From Maribellus sp. YY47 (lineage in GTDB: Bacteria; Bacteroidota; Bacteroidia; Bacteroidales; Prolixibacteraceae): DNA of 44,220 nt. This document shows, piece after piece, positions 28,418-38,382 of this stretch. The notes below the pieces were generated by a model. The model was given only the letters and a program-made list of their open reading frames with translations. It was not told where the DNA came from and did not search any database. The stretch covers positions 1-44,220 of the forward strand of contig NZ_JALGYW010000032.1 in NCBI RefSeq assembly GCF_023111095.1, in the 5' to 3' direction. Position numbers and translations under genes: made by a program. Position 1 is the first letter of the stretch; each line of letters starts with the position of its first letter.

Positions 28418-31400
28418 ATGGCATTCAGAAAAGATAATAAAGCAAAAACGAGTTTTTCAAAAGTTTCGATCAGTTTGGCCTCTCCCGAAGAAATTCTGGA
28501 GAGATCATACGGCGAAGTTTTGAAACCGGAAACCATTAACTACAGAACATACAAACCTGAAAGAGACGGTTTATTCTGCGAGCGTATCTTCGGACCTGTA
28601 AAAGACTACGAATGTCACTGTGGTAAGTACAAACGTATCCGTTATAAAGGAATCGTTTGCGACCGTTGTGGTGTTGAAGTAACAGAAAAGAAAGTTCGCC
28701 GCGAAAGAATGGGACACATCTCTTTGGTGGTTCCTGTAGCGCATATTTGGTATTTCCGCTCGTTACCAAACAAAATTGGTTACCTGCTTGGCTTGCCAAC
28801 CAAAAAACTGGATACGATCATTTACTACGAACGTTATGTAGTGATCAATGCCGGTATTAAAAGGCAGGATGGCGTGAAGGAACTCGATTTTCTTACCGAG
28901 GAAGAGTACCTGGATATTCTGGACACTCTGCCAAAAGAAAACCAGTTCCTGGATGACGACGATCCAAACAAGTTTGTTGCGAAAATGGGAGCGGAAGCGC
29001 TTTACGACATTTTGGCAAAACTCGAATTGGACGATTTGTCGTACGACCTGAGACACAAAGCCAATACCGAGACATCGCAACAGCGTAAAAACGAAGCGCT
29101 GAAAAGATTGCAGGTGGTTGAAGCTTTCCGCGCCAGCAAAAACCTGAACCGTCCGGAATGGATGATCGTTCGCGTAGTTCCGGTTATTCCTCCGGATTTG
29201 CGTCCGTTAGTGCCGCTGGATGGTGGGCGTTTTGCAACATCCGACTTAAATGACTTGTATCGTCGTGTAATCATTCGTAACAACCGTTTGAAACGATTGA
29301 TCGAGATCAAAGCTCCTGAAGTAATCTTACGTAACGAAAAACGTATGTTGCAGGAAGCTGTTGACTCGTTGTTCGACAACTCAAGAAAAGTAAATGCTGT
29401 TAAAACTGAAAATAACCGTGCGCTAAAATCGCTTTCGGACAGTTTGAAAGGTAAACAGGGACGTTTCCGTCAGAACCTTCTGGGTAAACGTGTTGACTAT
29501 TCGGCACGTTCGGTAATCGTTGTTGGTCCTAAACTGCAGATCCACGAATGTGGTCTTCCGAAAGACATGGCAGCGGAACTTTACAAACCTTTTGTGATTC
29601 GTAAGTTGATCGAAAGAGGTATTGTAAAAACAGTAAAATCAGCGAAAAAAATAGTTGACCGTAAAGATCCGGTTGTTTGGGAAATCCTTGAAAATGTATT
29701 GAAAGGACACCCGGTAATGCTAAACAGGGCGCCCACGCTGCACCGTCTTTCAATCCAGGCTTTCCAGCCGGTTTTGATCGAAGGTAAAGCAATTCAGTTG
29801 CACCCGCTGGTATGTACCGGTTTTAACGCCGACTTCGACGGTGACCAGATGGCTGTTCACCTTCCGTTAGGTAACGCCGCTATTCTGGAGGCACAGTTGC
29901 TGATGCTTGCATCGCACAACTTGTTGAACCCGGCGAACGGTGCTCCTATCCAGGTTCCTTCTCAGGACATGGTATTGGGGCTGTATTACATGACCAAGCC
30001 GCGTAAAGGTGGAAGAGGTGAAGGTATGACATTCTATTCGGCAGAAGAAGTAATGATCGCCTATAACGAAAAATCCATCGATTTGCACGCCATCATCAAA
30101 GTAAAAGTAGAAGATGTGGATGAGAACGGTGAGTTCTTTAAGCACATCATCGAAACCACTGTTGGTCGTGTGATTTTCAACGAAGTGGTTCCTCGCGAAG
30201 CAGGTTACGTAAACCAGCTTCTGACCAAAAAATCGCTGAGAACCATTATTACCGATGTGTTCAACACAAGTGGTAATGCGGTTACCGTTAAATTTCTGGA
30301 TGATATCAAGCACCTTGGATATACAATGGCTTACCGTGGCGGTTTGTCGTTCAACCTGGGCGATGTTATCATTCCTGAAGATAAAGAAGTAATCGTTAGC
30401 GAAGGTTACCAGGAGGTAGAAGAGGTAATCAGCAACTATAACATGGGTTTCATTACCAATAACGAACGTTACAACCAGGTTATTGATATTTGGACACATG
30501 CCAACGCCAAACTGACTCAGTCGGTAATGAAAACTTTAAGTACCGACCGTCAGGGATTCAATTCAATCTACATGATGCTAGACTCGGGGGCTCGTGGTTC
30601 GAAAGAACAGATTCGCCAGTTATGCGGAATGAGGGGATTGATGGCAAAACCACAAAAATCTGGTTCTACCGGTTCTCAAATTATCGAAAACCCGATTCTT
30701 GCCAATTTTAAAGAAGGACTGTCGGTACTGGAGTACTTTATCTCTACCCACGGTGCTCGTAAAGGATTGGCCGATACCGCGCTTAAAACAGCTGACGCAG
30801 GTTATCTGACTCGTCGTTTGGTTGACGTGGCGCAGGATGTGATCATCTCTGAAGACGACTGTGGTACACTGCGTGGTCTGGTGGCTGCCGATGTGAAGAG
30901 CAACGAGGAAGTAGTGGCTTCACTGTTCGAAAGAATCATTGGTAGAACAACGGTTCACGATATTTATCACCCGTTAAACGGTAACCTGATCATAAAATCG
31001 GGCGACGAGATCACCGATGATATCGCTAAAATAATCGAAGATTCTCCGATTGAAACCGTTGAAATTCGTTCGGTATTAACCTGTGAATCAAAAATAGGTG
31101 TTTGTGCCAAATGTTATGGCCGCAACCTGGCAACCGGCTTGAAAGTGCAAAAAGGCGAGGCCGTTGGTGTTATCGCAGCACAGTCGATCGGTGAGCCCGG
31201 TACACAGCTTACACTGCGTACTTTCCACGTAGGGGGTATCGCGGGTAACATTTCGGCTCAGTCAACCATCGAATCAAAATACGACGGTTACTGTGAAATT
31301 GAAGAACTTCGTGCGGTACAATATAAAACGGAAGATGGTAAAGAGATGGATATTGTGGTAAGCCGACTGGCTGAACTCAAAATCATCGACAAGAATACCA

Positions 31401-32677
31401 ATATTCCATTGTCTACACACCCGATACCTTACGGTGCAAAACTTTATGTGAAAAACGGTCAGGAGATCCGTAAAGGTACCCTGATTTGTGAATGGGACCC
31501 ATTCAACGGTGTTATCATCACAGAGTTTGAAGGTAAAGTTGAATTTGATAACCTGATTGATGGTATTACTTTCCGCGAAGAATCGGATGAACAGACCGGT
31601 TATAGTGAAAGAGTAATCATCGAAACTAAGGACAAAACAAAGAACCCGTCTCTGAAAATTATGGACGATTCGGGCGAAATGATTCGTTCTTATAACCTTC
31701 CGGTAGGAGGTCACATCTCAGTATCTGCAGGACAGCAGGTAAAAGCTGGTACCATCCTGGTGAAAATTCCTCGTGCTGCCGGTAAAGCAGGCGACATCAC
31801 CGGTGGTCTTCCGCGTGTTACTGAATTGTTCGAAGCCCGTAACCCCTCTAACCCGGCAGTTGTTTCCGAGGTTGATGGTGAAGTTTCATTGGGTAAGATC
31901 AAAAGAGGTAACCGTGAGATTGTTGTTACAGCAAAGAATGGCGATGTGAAGAAATACCTGGTGCCGCTGTCAAAACAGATTCTGGTACAGGAAAACGACT
32001 ATATCCGTGCAGGTATCCCATTGTCTGACGGTGCTACAACTCCTTCTGATATTCTGGCCATCAAAGGTCCGACTGCAGTTCAGGAGTATATCTTGAATGA
32101 GGTTCAGGATGTGTACCGTATGCAGGGGGTAAAAATTAACGATAAACACTTTGAAGTTATCATCCGTCAGATGATGCGTAAGGTAGAAATCGTTGATCCG
32201 GGTGATACTCGTTTCCTTGAAAAACAAGTGGTTGACAAAAACGAATTCTCTTCAGAAAACGACTGGATCTACAGCAAGAAAGTTGTAGTTGATCCGGGAG
32301 ACGCTGAAGGCATGAAAGCTGGTCAAATCATTTCTGCCCGACGTTTGAGGGATGAAAACTCTCAGTTGAGAAGAAAAGATAAAAAACTGGTTGAAGCAAG
32401 AGAAGCAATTCCTGCAACCTCAAGCCAGATTCTTCAGGGTATTACCAGGGCTGCACTTCAAACACGCAGCTGGTTGTCAGCCGCATCGTTCCAGGAAACT
32501 ACAAAAGTACTGAACGAAGCAGCGATCAACGGAAAGGTAGATTACCTCGACGGATTGAAGGAGAACGTAATTTGTGGTCACCTGATTCCGGCAGGAACCG
32601 GTTTGAAAGAATACAAAAACCTGGTAGTTGGTTCGAAAGACGAATACGACAGGTTGGTTGACATGAGACATTCATAA
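28418..32677 (+). CDS. rpoC: RNA polymerase subunit beta'
   Basis: A 1419-residue catalytic subunit. The first zinc site is [20 protein letters not shown] near residue 66. The catalytic magnesium loop is [12 protein letters not shown] at about residue 469. The second zinc cysteines are in CGTLRG and [13 protein letters not shown], and the bridge/trigger region includes [15 protein letters not shown]. It is intact. It is cotranscribed with rpoB, and a DUF3467 gene starts 11 nt later. Confidence 0.98.
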   Translation: MAFRKDNKAKTSFSKVSISLASPEEILERSYGEVLKPETINYRTYKPERDGLFCERIFGPVKDYECHCGKYKRIRYKGIVCDRCGVEVTEKKVRRERMGHISLVVPVAHIWYFRSLPNKIGYLLGLPTKKLDTIIYYERYVVINAGIKRQDGVKELDFLTEEEYLDILDTLPKENQFLDDDDPNKFVAKMGAEALYDILAKLELDDLSYDLRHKANTETSQQRKNEALKRLQVVEAFRASKNLNRPEWMIVRVVPVIPPDLRPLVPLDGGRFATSDLNDLYRRVIIRNNRLKRLIEIKAPEVILRNEKRMLQEAVDSLFDNSRKVNAVKTENNRALKSLSDSLKGKQGRFRQNLLGKRVDYSARSVIVVGPKLQIHECGLPKDMAAELYKPFVIRKLIERGIVKTVKSAKKIVDRKDPVVWEILENVLKGHPVMLNRAPTLHRLSIQAFQPVLIEGKAIQLHPLVCTGFNADFDGDQMAVHLPLGNAAILEAQLLMLASHNLLNPANGAPIQVPSQDMVLGLYYMTKPRKGGRGEGMTFYSAEEVMIAYNEKSIDLHAIIKVKVEDVDENGEFFKHIIETTVGRVIFNEVVPREAGYVNQLLTKKSLRTIITDVFNTSGNAVTVKFLDDIKHLGYTMAYRGGLSFNLGDVIIPEDKEVIVSEGYQEVEEVISNYNMGFITNNERYNQVIDIWTHANAKLTQSVMKTLSTDRQGFNSIYMMLDSGARGSKEQIRQLCGMRGLMAKPQKSGSTGSQIIENPILANFKEGLSVLEYFISTHGARKGLADTALKTADAGYLTRRLVDVAQDVIISEDDCGTLRGLVAADVKSNEEVVASLFERIIGRTTVHDIYHPLNGNLIIKSGDEITDDIAKIIEDSPIETVEIRSVLTCESKIGVCAKCYGRNLATGLKVQKGEAVGVIAAQSIGEPGTQLTLRTFHVGGIAGNISAQSTIESKYDGYCEIEELRAVQYKTEDGKEMDIVVSRLAELKIIDKNTNIPLSTHPIPYGAKLYVKNGQEIRKGTLICEWDPFNGVIITEFEGKVEFDNLIDGITFREESDEQTGYSERVIIETKDKTKNPSLKIMDDSGEMIRSYNLPVGGHISVSAGQQVKAGTILVKIPRAAGKAGDITGGLPRVTELFEARNPSNPAVVSEVDGEVSLGKIKRGNREIVVTAKNGDVKKYLVPLSKQILVQENDYIRAGIPLSDGATTPSDILAIKGPTAVQEYILNEVQDVYRMQGVKINDKHFEVIIRQMMRKVEIVDPGDTRFLEKQVVDKNEFSSENDWIYSKKVVVDPGDAEGMKAGQIISARRLRDENSQLRRKDKKLVEAREAIPATSSQILQGITRAALQTRSWLSAASFQETTKVLNEAAINGKVDYLDGLKENVICGHLIPAGTGLKEYKNLVVGSKDEYDRLVDMRHS

Positions 32678-32688
32678 CATTTTGAATT

Positions 32689-33015
32689 ATGGAAGACAAC
32701 AAGCAAAAGTCACAACAAATTAATATCGAGTTGAGTGAAGAAGTAGCTCAGGGGACGTATTCGAACCTGGCAGTTATCACACATTCCAGTTCTGAGTTTG
32801 TGGTGGATTTTGTCCGGATAATGCCGGGGATTCCTAAAGCGAATGTAAAGTCAAGAGTAATTCTTACTCCGGAACACGCCAAGCGTTTGTTAATGGCACT
32901 TCAGGATAATATTGCAAAATATGAAGCCATGCACGGGCCAATTAAAAACGTAAAACCGGGTTCTGACCCCATGATGCCACCAATGAATTTTGGTGGTCCT
33001 ACTGCACAAGCGTAA
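32689..33015 (+). CDS. DUF3467 domain protein
   Basis: A 108-residue protein of the DUF3467 family, marked by GTYSNLAVITHSSSEFVVDF, RVILTPEHAKRLLMALQDNI and a proline/methionine-rich tail. No biochemical function is established for the family as far as I know. In Bacteroidota it regularly follows rpoC; here the gap is 11 nt and a terminator comes after it, so it is the last gene of the tuf-rpoC region transcript. Confidence 0.88.
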   Translation: MEDNKQKSQQINIELSEEVAQGTYSNLAVITHSSSEFVVDFVRIMPGIPKANVKSRVILTPEHAKRLLMALQDNIAKYEAMHGPIKNVKPGSDPMMPPMNFGGPTAQA

Positions 33016-33036
33016 CAAAAAGCTTACACTAAATAG

Positions 33037-33068
33037 AAAGAGGAATCAGAAATGGTTCCTCTTTTATT
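33037..33068 (+). terminator. Terminator of the rpoBC operon
   Basis: A 9-bp perfect stem AAAGAGGAA/TTCCTCTTT with a 10-nt loop is followed by a T-rich stretch, 21 bp past the DUF3467 stop codon. Confidence 0.85.
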
Positions 33069-33173
33069 TTTCGCTTTTTCTGAAAGGTCGCCTCCCGCAG
33101 ACTCCCGCTATCACCTTGTTTTGTTCTATGAATGTTAAATGTTGATTGATTATTTGTGTTTTTGAAAATAAAA

Positions 33174-33207
33174 TTGTGCACAATATAATGGTGTGCTATA
33201 TTTGTGC
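33174..33207 (+). promoter_or_regulatory. marR promoter with candidate autoregulatory operator
   Basis: TTG at 33174-33176, a 20-nt spacer and TATATTTG (33197-33204) form a full Bacteroidota promoter. The spacer holds the palindrome TTGTGCACAA (33174-33183) and an inverted repeat GCACA (33178-33182)/TGTGC (33192-33196), and a third TGTGC overlaps the -7 element at 33203. Such symmetry in its own promoter is what a MarR dimer would bind. Confidence 0.6.
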
Positions 33208-33212
33208 CGCAG

Positions 33213-33638
33213 ATGGATGAAAAGTTACAATTAAAGAGTCAGGTTTGCTTTCCGATATATTCATTATCGAGGAAAATAATTAACAGTTACAGGCCTTTTT
33301 TAGAGGAACTGGACATAACTTATCCGCAGTACCTGGTTTTGATGGTGCTATGGGAAAATGAGTTGCAAACTGTTAATCAGATCGGAGAGAAACTAAATCT
33401 GGACAGCGGAACACTAACTCCCTTGTTAAAGCGTCTGGAGGCGAAGACACTGATTTGCCGTTCCAGAAGACGCTCTGACGAAAGAGTCGTTGAAATTACT
33501 TTGACCGACAATGGAAAGGCTTTAAAGGAAAAAGCTGCATATGTGCCGGAAAAAGTGATGGAAGCGATCGGAATAACAAGGGAAGATATGGAGGACCTGA
33601 AACGAATCGTCACAAAGGTATTGAACAGATCTAAATAG
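33213..33638 (+). CDS. MarR/OhrR-family transcriptional regulator
   Basis: A 141-residue winged-helix repressor. The start VCFPIYSLSR resembles OhrR proteins, where the cysteine near residue 15 of the equivalent CFALY motif senses organic peroxides; here it is the cysteine at about residue 11. The winged helix spans roughly residues 50-100, with NLDSGTLTPLLKRLEAK as recognition helix and RSDERVVEITLT as wing. The ATG at 33213 is preferred over GTG at 33204 because the latter lies inside the promoter; the transcript is then nearly leaderless. No ohr peroxidase gene is adjacent; the next gene is a nitroreductase, a plausible target. Confidence 0.85.
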   Translation: MDEKLQLKSQVCFPIYSLSRKIINSYRPFLEELDITYPQYLVLMVLWENELQTVNQIGEKLNLDSGTLTPLLKRLEAKTLICRSRRRSDERVVEITLTDNGKALKEKAAYVPEKVMEAIGITREDMEDLKRIVTKVLNRSK

Positions 33639-33761
33639 TCTGAGAAACTGAAGTACGTTGTAATTGTCGTTTGCCGACATCTTTAAAATTGATCAATAAA
33701 GCAATCCATTCCGGACTTATCAGACAAAGTATTGATTTTATTATAATTGAGGAAACAGAAA

Positions 33762-34394
33762 ATGTTATTGGAAAATTTGAATTGGCGTTACGCCACTAAA
33801 AAGTATGACCCCACAAAAAAAGTAGCAGCAGAAGATGTGGAAAAAATTGTGGAAGCTGCCCGTTTGGCACCTACTTCATCGGGACTTCAGCAGTTCAGAG
33901 TGATCGTTATTTCGAACCAGGAATTGAAAAACAAGATTGTGCCGATAGCCTGGGGGCAGCAAATTGTTGCCGATTGTTCGCATATCCTTGTTTTTGCAGC
34001 ATGGGATCGCTACACCGAAGAAAGAATAGATCAGATTTACAATTACACCACGGATGTGCGTGGTTTACCAAGAGGCCGTTTCGATTCTTACACAAGCAAA
34101 TTGAAGAGCTTGTATTTGCCTCAAACCGCAGAAGAAAACTTTATTCATACGGCCCGGCAAGCCTACATCGGCTTTAGTTTGGCCATTACGCAGGCCGCTG
34201 AATTAAAAATAGACAGCACGCCGATGGAAGGTTTTAGCAACGACGAGCTGGATGATTTACTGGGTTTAAAAGAAAAGGGATTACGAAGTGTAACAATGCT
34301 TCCTATTGGTTACCGCGATTCGGAAGGTGACTGGCTGGAAGGAATGAAAAAAGTGAGAAACCCAAAGACAGAATTTGTTCTGGAATATGCATAA
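33762..34394 (+). CDS. NAD(P)H-dependent nitroreductase family oxidoreductase
   Basis: A 210-residue FMN protein of the NfnB/YfkO-like nitroreductase branch. It starts LNWRYATKKYDPTKKV (FMN phosphate contacts), then AARLAPTSSGLQQFRVIVIS, and carries ARQAYIGFSLAITQAAEL and the C-terminal MLPIGYRDSEGD. The ATG at 33762 has AGGA about 10 nt upstream; the frame also extends to a TTG at 33747. It follows the MarR gene by 123 bp on the same strand, so electrophile- or oxidant-responsive control is likely but inferred. A strong terminator follows. Confidence 0.9.
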   Translation: MLLENLNWRYATKKYDPTKKVAAEDVEKIVEAARLAPTSSGLQQFRVIVISNQELKNKIVPIAWGQQIVADCSHILVFAAWDRYTEERIDQIYNYTTDVRGLPRGRFDSYTSKLKSLYLPQTAEENFIHTARQAYIGFSLAITQAAELKIDSTPMEGFSNDELDDLLGLKEKGLRSVTMLPIGYRDSEGDWLEGMKKVRNPKTEFVLEYA

Positions 34395-34414
34395 TCACGA
34401 ATAAAACAAATAAG

Positions 34415-34443
34415 AAGGCTTTCACGGTTGTGGAGGCCTTTTT
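34415..34443 (+). terminator. Terminator of the second nitroreductase gene
   Basis: An 11-bp stem AAGGCTTTCAC/GTGGAGGCCTT with two G-T pairs and the loop GGTT is followed by TTT, 20 bp past the stop codon. Confidence 0.85.
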
Positions 34444-34476
34444 GCTGTGAAAGTTACTTTGGTCGAAGCAAAAAAG

Positions 34477-34566
34477 TTCACGCAGAGACCACTAAGTTTT
34501 CGCAAAGCACGCAAAACAGATTCTATACCTTTGCGATTTTGCGCTTCTTCTTTTCTTAACGTGAAA
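34477..34566. repeat. Imperfect palindrome with CGCAAAG/CTTTGCG units
   Basis: The left arm has TTCACGCAGAG, CTAAG, CGCAAAG and CGCAAAA. The right arm has CTTTGCG, TTTTGCG, CTTAACGTGAA, in mirrored order around a short AT centre. This matches a type of interspersed intergenic repeat seen in many bacterial genomes with heptamer CTTTGCG units. Confidence 0.65.
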
Positions 34567-34793
34567 AAGCATCCTTTCATTCCTGTTGGTGATTCCTGAT
34601 AATCATGAATGTTTTATGCTGGCCATTAGGCTCTGTGATGCGGGGTCGCCAATGAGCGATTTTTCCAAAACAGGCTGTAGAAGATGAAGCAAAACTTCGT
34701 CAGGTAATAAAAATTTGTTAGTTTGGTAGCGTCTTCCGGAAGCGATAACGAATCTGTTATTTGCTCGTCCGGCAATCTATTAAACAAATAAAA

Positions 34794-35576
34794 ATGAAAT
34801 ATCTAATTCTTTTGGCAGTCCTGGTAACAGGCATTTCGGCAAGCGCTCAGCAAGCTTATAAATATGTAATAATTCCCACCTATTTCAGAGATTTTGGAGA
34901 TGAGCTAAATCCCTTTGGTATTAGTTCAACCATTCAGGCTGAATTGGATAAACATTCCATTAAAGGCGTTTTTGAATACGTTGAGATTCCCGATGACTAT
35001 TGTGAAACACTGACTGTTAATGTGGAAAAGAAATCCAATGTATTGAAAAATAAACTCAAAATAGAATTAAGGGATTGTATGAACCAGGTGATTTGGGAAA
35101 ACGAGGGAACCGGACGTTCAAAAGAATATCGTGCTGGTTTTGGTGAGGCGGTTGTCGACGCACTAAAGGATCTGAATCAACTTCCTGAAAACAAAACAAA
35201 AAATGTGACGCCTCAAAAGGAACCGGTTAGGGCAAATATTACTACCGTAACAGAGTCAGAAAAACAGACGGTGGAAGAAGGCCAAAACTATAAGCCTCAA
35301 AATGGGTATTACAACAGTACCTATTTGGTTGATCTTATTGACGCCGCTAACAACAAAAAGGAATTGCTGATCCTGAACGGAGAAACATTGGGGTATAAAA
35401 AACAACAGACTATCGCAACTTTGACGCCCTCTGGTTTGGACGGAGTATTTACCGTAAGCTGGATGAAGTCGGACGGGAGTACCATTACCGGAATTGCCCG
35501 CCTAACCGGAGACAAATTGGAGGTGTCGCTCAACAACGACGGAAAGGAAGAAGTGATCGAGCTTCGGAAATTATAA
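34794..35576 (+). CDS. Secreted protein of unknown function
   Basis: A 260-residue exported protein. A Sec signal peptide (MKYLILLAVLVTGISASAQ) is cleaved before QAYKYVIIPTYFRDFGD. The N-terminal half (about residues 20-130) is a small alpha/beta domain with YVIIPTYFRDF and LKIELRDCMNQVIWENEGTG, similar in feel to outer-membrane-associated or LPS-assembly-like folds, but I recognise no family. A charged linker (about 135-175) leads to a C-terminal beta-rich domain in which lipocalin-like strands alternate (TYLVDLIDAANNKKELLIL, GVFTVSWMKSDGSTITGI). The ATG at 34794 is chosen for the signal peptide. It is monocistronic with a perfect-palindrome terminator. Confidence 0.75.
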   Translation: MKYLILLAVLVTGISASAQQAYKYVIIPTYFRDFGDELNPFGISSTIQAELDKHSIKGVFEYVEIPDDYCETLTVNVEKKSNVLKNKLKIELRDCMNQVIWENEGTGRSKEYRAGFGEAVVDALKDLNQLPENKTKNVTPQKEPVRANITTVTESEKQTVEEGQNYKPQNGYYNSTYLVDLIDAANNKKELLILNGETLGYKKQQTIATLTPSGLDGVFTVSWMKSDGSTITGIARLTGDKLEVSLNNDGKEEVIELRKL

Positions 35577-35660
35577 AATCGCTCAGCGGAATAGCAAACA
35601 AAAAATTTTACGACGAACATCAGGAATCAAGCACGGTAATTGATTGATTCCTGAAAAAAG

Positions 35661-35690
35661 GAAAAGCCGGTTTTTAAAAACCGGCTTTTC
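35661..35690 (+). terminator. Palindromic terminator after the secreted protein gene
   Basis: A 30-bp perfect palindrome (GAAAAGCCGGTTTTT and its complement), A-rich before and T-rich inside the 3' arm, about 85 bp past the stop. It would work in both directions. Confidence 0.8.
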
Positions 35691-36107
35691 AGCTTAATTT
35701 GGTTAGATTTTGCTTGAAAAAACCTAAGCCCGAATATACAAATTTATTCAGTATACAACAATCTCGGTAACATAATAGTATGCTTAAGGTATTTAATTGT
35801 AGTACTCTAGCTGCCGTTTTAAAACAAAGTATGTCATACTGTGTTGTGGAATTTCTGTCTCCTGTAATTGCCAGAAAAGCATTAAAGTACTAACGATTTC
35901 AAATTGTCTTTTTCGGATCAATCCTAAATTAAAATTGTTATAAATAAAGTACTGGTAAAACGGAATTGATTTTTGGAATAAAACGGGAGATTGTTCCGAA
36001 CCGTTGGCATGCAAGCCTTTTAGCGGCTCATTTTTCGAAGAATTTTTAGATCCGGGCTGATTCGTTTTTTTCGGGTCTCAAATTACGATCTGCCGGGCTT
36101 TCCCTGC

Positions 36108-36138
36108 TTGATTTCTTTGGGTCGAATCTTTATATTTG
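36108..36138 (+). promoter_or_regulatory. Promoter of the etfBA-acd operon
   Basis: TTG at 36108-36110, a 20-nt spacer and TATATTTG at 36131-36138 match both Bacteroidota promoter elements. It lies about 300 bp before etfB, so the operon would carry a long leader. Confidence 0.65.
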
Positions 36139-36175
36139 CCTCTCTTCATGCTTTGAAAGAAAGAATTTGAAGGGA

Positions 36176-36199
36176 GTTTACCTCGGTTTCGGGGTGAAC
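36176..36199 (+). promoter_or_regulatory. Hairpin in the etfB leader
   Basis: GTTTACCTCG and CGGGGTGAAC pair over 10 bp (two G-T) around the loop GTTT, about 30 nt into the predicted transcript. There is no T-run, so it is a leader structure and not a terminator. Confidence 0.5.
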
Positions 36200-36439
36200 G
36201 AAATAAGAGAATCGAACCTAAATTGGGCTGCATGAATGAGTACCAAAAATTTCTGAACCAATACCCTTTTGCACACACTCAAATTCAATGGCTACCCGCC
36301 CGGGTGGATTCCAATTTCAGCAACAATAGTAAAATTTTATAGATGAAACGAGCATGTAACTTACGGATTTTGAACCGGGGATGATTGACGAATATGCACG
36401 TTTCGTCTTACACAATGGAAAATAAACAACTTTAATAAG

Positions 36440-37315
36440 ATGAAAGCTTACAACATTATTGTTTTGGCCAAGCAGGTTCCTGATACCAGGAATGTGGGCA
36501 AAGATGCAATGAAAGCTGACGGGACGATCAACAGGGCGGTCTTGCCGGCAATTTTTAATCCGGAGGACTTAAATGCCCTGGAACAGGCCCTTCGCATCAA
36601 AGATAAATTTCCGGGTAGCACCGTGAAGATTTTAACCATGGGCCCAGGTAGGGCTGCCGATATCATCCGTGAAGGTCTTTTCAGGGGTGCTGACGGTGGT
36701 ATCCTGTTAACCGACCGTGCATTTGCCGGTTCTGATACACTGGCAACTTCCTATGCACTGGGACAAGCCCTGAAAAAAATGGGTAACATCGACATCATTA
36801 TTGCCGGACGTCAGGCAATCGATGGTGATACTGCACAGGTAGGACCGCAGGTGGCTGAAAAACTCGGAATGCTTCAGATTACTTATGTGGAAGAAGTAAT
36901 CGAGTTGAAAAGCAAGAAAATTACCGTCAAACGCAGGCTGGAAAACGGTGTTGAAACCGTTCGTTGTCCGCTGCCGCTGGTAATGACTGTTAACGGAACA
37001 GCTCCCGACTGTCGTGCACGTAATGCTAAACGTATTATGCGTTACAAACATGCAAAAACGGTTACCGAACTGCAGAAAGAGAACGAAGATTATACACACA
37101 TGTACAACGATCGTCCGGATCTTAATATTCCGGAATGGACGGTGAACGATATTGAAACAGATCCTTCACAGTTAGGATTGAATGGTTCTCCTACAAAGGT
37201 AAAAACCGTTGAGAATGTGGTGTTGCACGCCAAGGATTCGAAAGTGATTTCGGCGTTGGATGCAGAGATTGAAGCAATGATGATCGAACTGATCGAAAGT
37301 CATACAATTGGATAA
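36440..37315 (+). CDS. etfB: Electron transfer flavoprotein subunit beta
   Basis: A 291-residue subunit that binds AMP (or a second FAD in bifurcating types) and docks acyl-CoA dehydrogenase. It starts IIVLAKQVPDTRNVG, with NPEDLNALEQALRIKD, the GRQAIDGDTAQVGPQVAEKL signature and the LPLVMTVNG block. It is first in the etfB-etfA-acd operon, 24 nt before etfA. Whether the complex bifurcates electrons cannot be settled from sequence by eye. Confidence 0.93.
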   Translation: MKAYNIIVLAKQVPDTRNVGKDAMKADGTINRAVLPAIFNPEDLNALEQALRIKDKFPGSTVKILTMGPGRAADIIREGLFRGADGGILLTDRAFAGSDTLATSYALGQALKKMGNIDIIIAGRQAIDGDTAQVGPQVAEKLGMLQITYVEEVIELKSKKITVKRRLENGVETVRCPLPLVMTVNGTAPDCRARNAKRIMRYKHAKTVTELQKENEDYTHMYNDRPDLNIPEWTVNDIETDPSQLGLNGSPTKVKTVENVVLHAKDSKVISALDAEIEAMMIELIESHTIG

Positions 37316-37339
37316 CGGACCCCTTAAAATCAGAATACT

Positions 37340-38359
37340 ATGAATAACGTATTTGTATATTGCGAGATAGAAGACGGCCATGTTGCTGAAGTAAGTCAGG
37401 AACTGCTGACCAAAGGAAGGTCGTTAGCCGATGAACTGAATTGTAAGCTGGAGGCCATTGCCATCGGCTCTCAGTTGGACGAAATAGGGAAACAGATCAT
37501 CCCTTACGGTGTAGATACACTTTATATTGCCGACGACAAGCGTTTGAGCCCTTTTCAGACTTTGCCACACACATCTATCGTGGTAAACCTGTTTAAAGAA
37601 GAAAAACCGCAGATTGCGCTGATGGGAGCATCTTCGATTGGCCGCGATTTGGGCCCTCGCGTTTCTTCGGCGCTTCACAGCGGATTGACTGCCGACTGTA
37701 CCAGTTTGGTAATCGGCGATCATTTCGATAAAAAACAAGACAAGAATTACGAAAACCTCTTGTACCAGATCCGTCCGGCTTTTGGCGGAAACATCATTGC
37801 AACCATTATCAATCCCGACTGTCGCCCGCAGATGGCAACTGTTCGCGAGGGGGTAATGAAAAAAGAGATTCGCGATCCGAAATACAAGGGAAAAGAAGTA
37901 AAACTCGATGTGGCAAAATATGTGAGTGATACTGATTTTGTAGTTGAGATCATTGACCGTCAGGTAGAAAAAAGCAAGTTGAATATCAAAGGTGCGCCGA
38001 TTGTTGTAGCAGGTGGTTACGGAATGGGTTCGAAAGAGAATTTCAACCTGTTGTATGAACTGGCTGATGTACTGGGAGGTGAAGTGGGCGCTTCGCGTGC
38101 TGCGGTGGATGCCGGTTACACAGCACACGAACGGCAGATCGGACAAACCGGAGTTACCGTTCGTCCGAAACTGTACATTGCCTGCGGAATTTCAGGACAG
38201 ATTCAGCACCGCGCCGGAATGGAAGAATCGGCTCAGATCATCGCGATCAACACCGATCCGGAAGCTCCGATCAACGCCATTGCTGACTATGTAATTAACG
38301 GTGACGTGGCCGAGGTGATTCCTAAAATGATCAAGTATTACAAAAAGAACACCAAGTAA
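37340..38359 (+). CDS. etfA: Electron transfer flavoprotein subunit alpha
   Basis: A 339-residue FAD-binding subunit that passes electrons from acyl-CoA dehydrogenase towards the quinone pool. The C-terminal FAD domain is clear: VVAGGYGMGSKENFNLLYEL, GASRAAVDAGYTAHERQIGQ, YIACGISGQIQHRAGM and AINTDPEAPINAIADY. acd follows after 23 nt. Confidence 0.94.
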   Translation: MNNVFVYCEIEDGHVAEVSQELLTKGRSLADELNCKLEAIAIGSQLDEIGKQIIPYGVDTLYIADDKRLSPFQTLPHTSIVVNLFKEEKPQIALMGASSIGRDLGPRVSSALHSGLTADCTSLVIGDHFDKKQDKNYENLLYQIRPAFGGNIIATIINPDCRPQMATVREGVMKKEIRDPKYKGKEVKLDVAKYVSDTDFVVEIIDRQVEKSKLNIKGAPIVVAGGYGMGSKENFNLLYELADVLGGEVGASRAAVDAGYTAHERQIGQTGVTVRPKLYIACGISGQIQHRAGMEESAQIIAINTDPEAPINAIADYVINGDVAEVIPKMIKYYKKNTK

Positions 38360-38382
38360 TTCACACTTTAAATTCCGGAAAA

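Larger units (their letters stand above)
34395..34793. other. Intergenic region after the second nitroreductase
   Basis: About 400 bp without a gene. It holds a terminator (34415), a palindromic CTTTGCG-type repeat (34477-34566), the palindrome CTTCCGGAAG at 34733-34742, and presumably the promoter of the 34794 gene, for which no full TAnnTTTG element is seen. Confidence 0.5.
35577..36439. other. Long intergenic region before etfB
   Basis: 863 bp with no gene I can support. It contains a palindromic terminator (35661), a full promoter (36108-36138), a strong hairpin (36176-36199) and a 36-codon frame from the ATG at 36232 in the etfB leader. The part from 35700 to 36100 is AT-rich and shows nothing I can name. 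Confidence 0.5.

Noticed and set aside
35793-36014. 73-codon open frame on the minus strand before etfB
   Set aside because: AT-rich, no recognisable motif, no promoter or ribosome site; likely chance.
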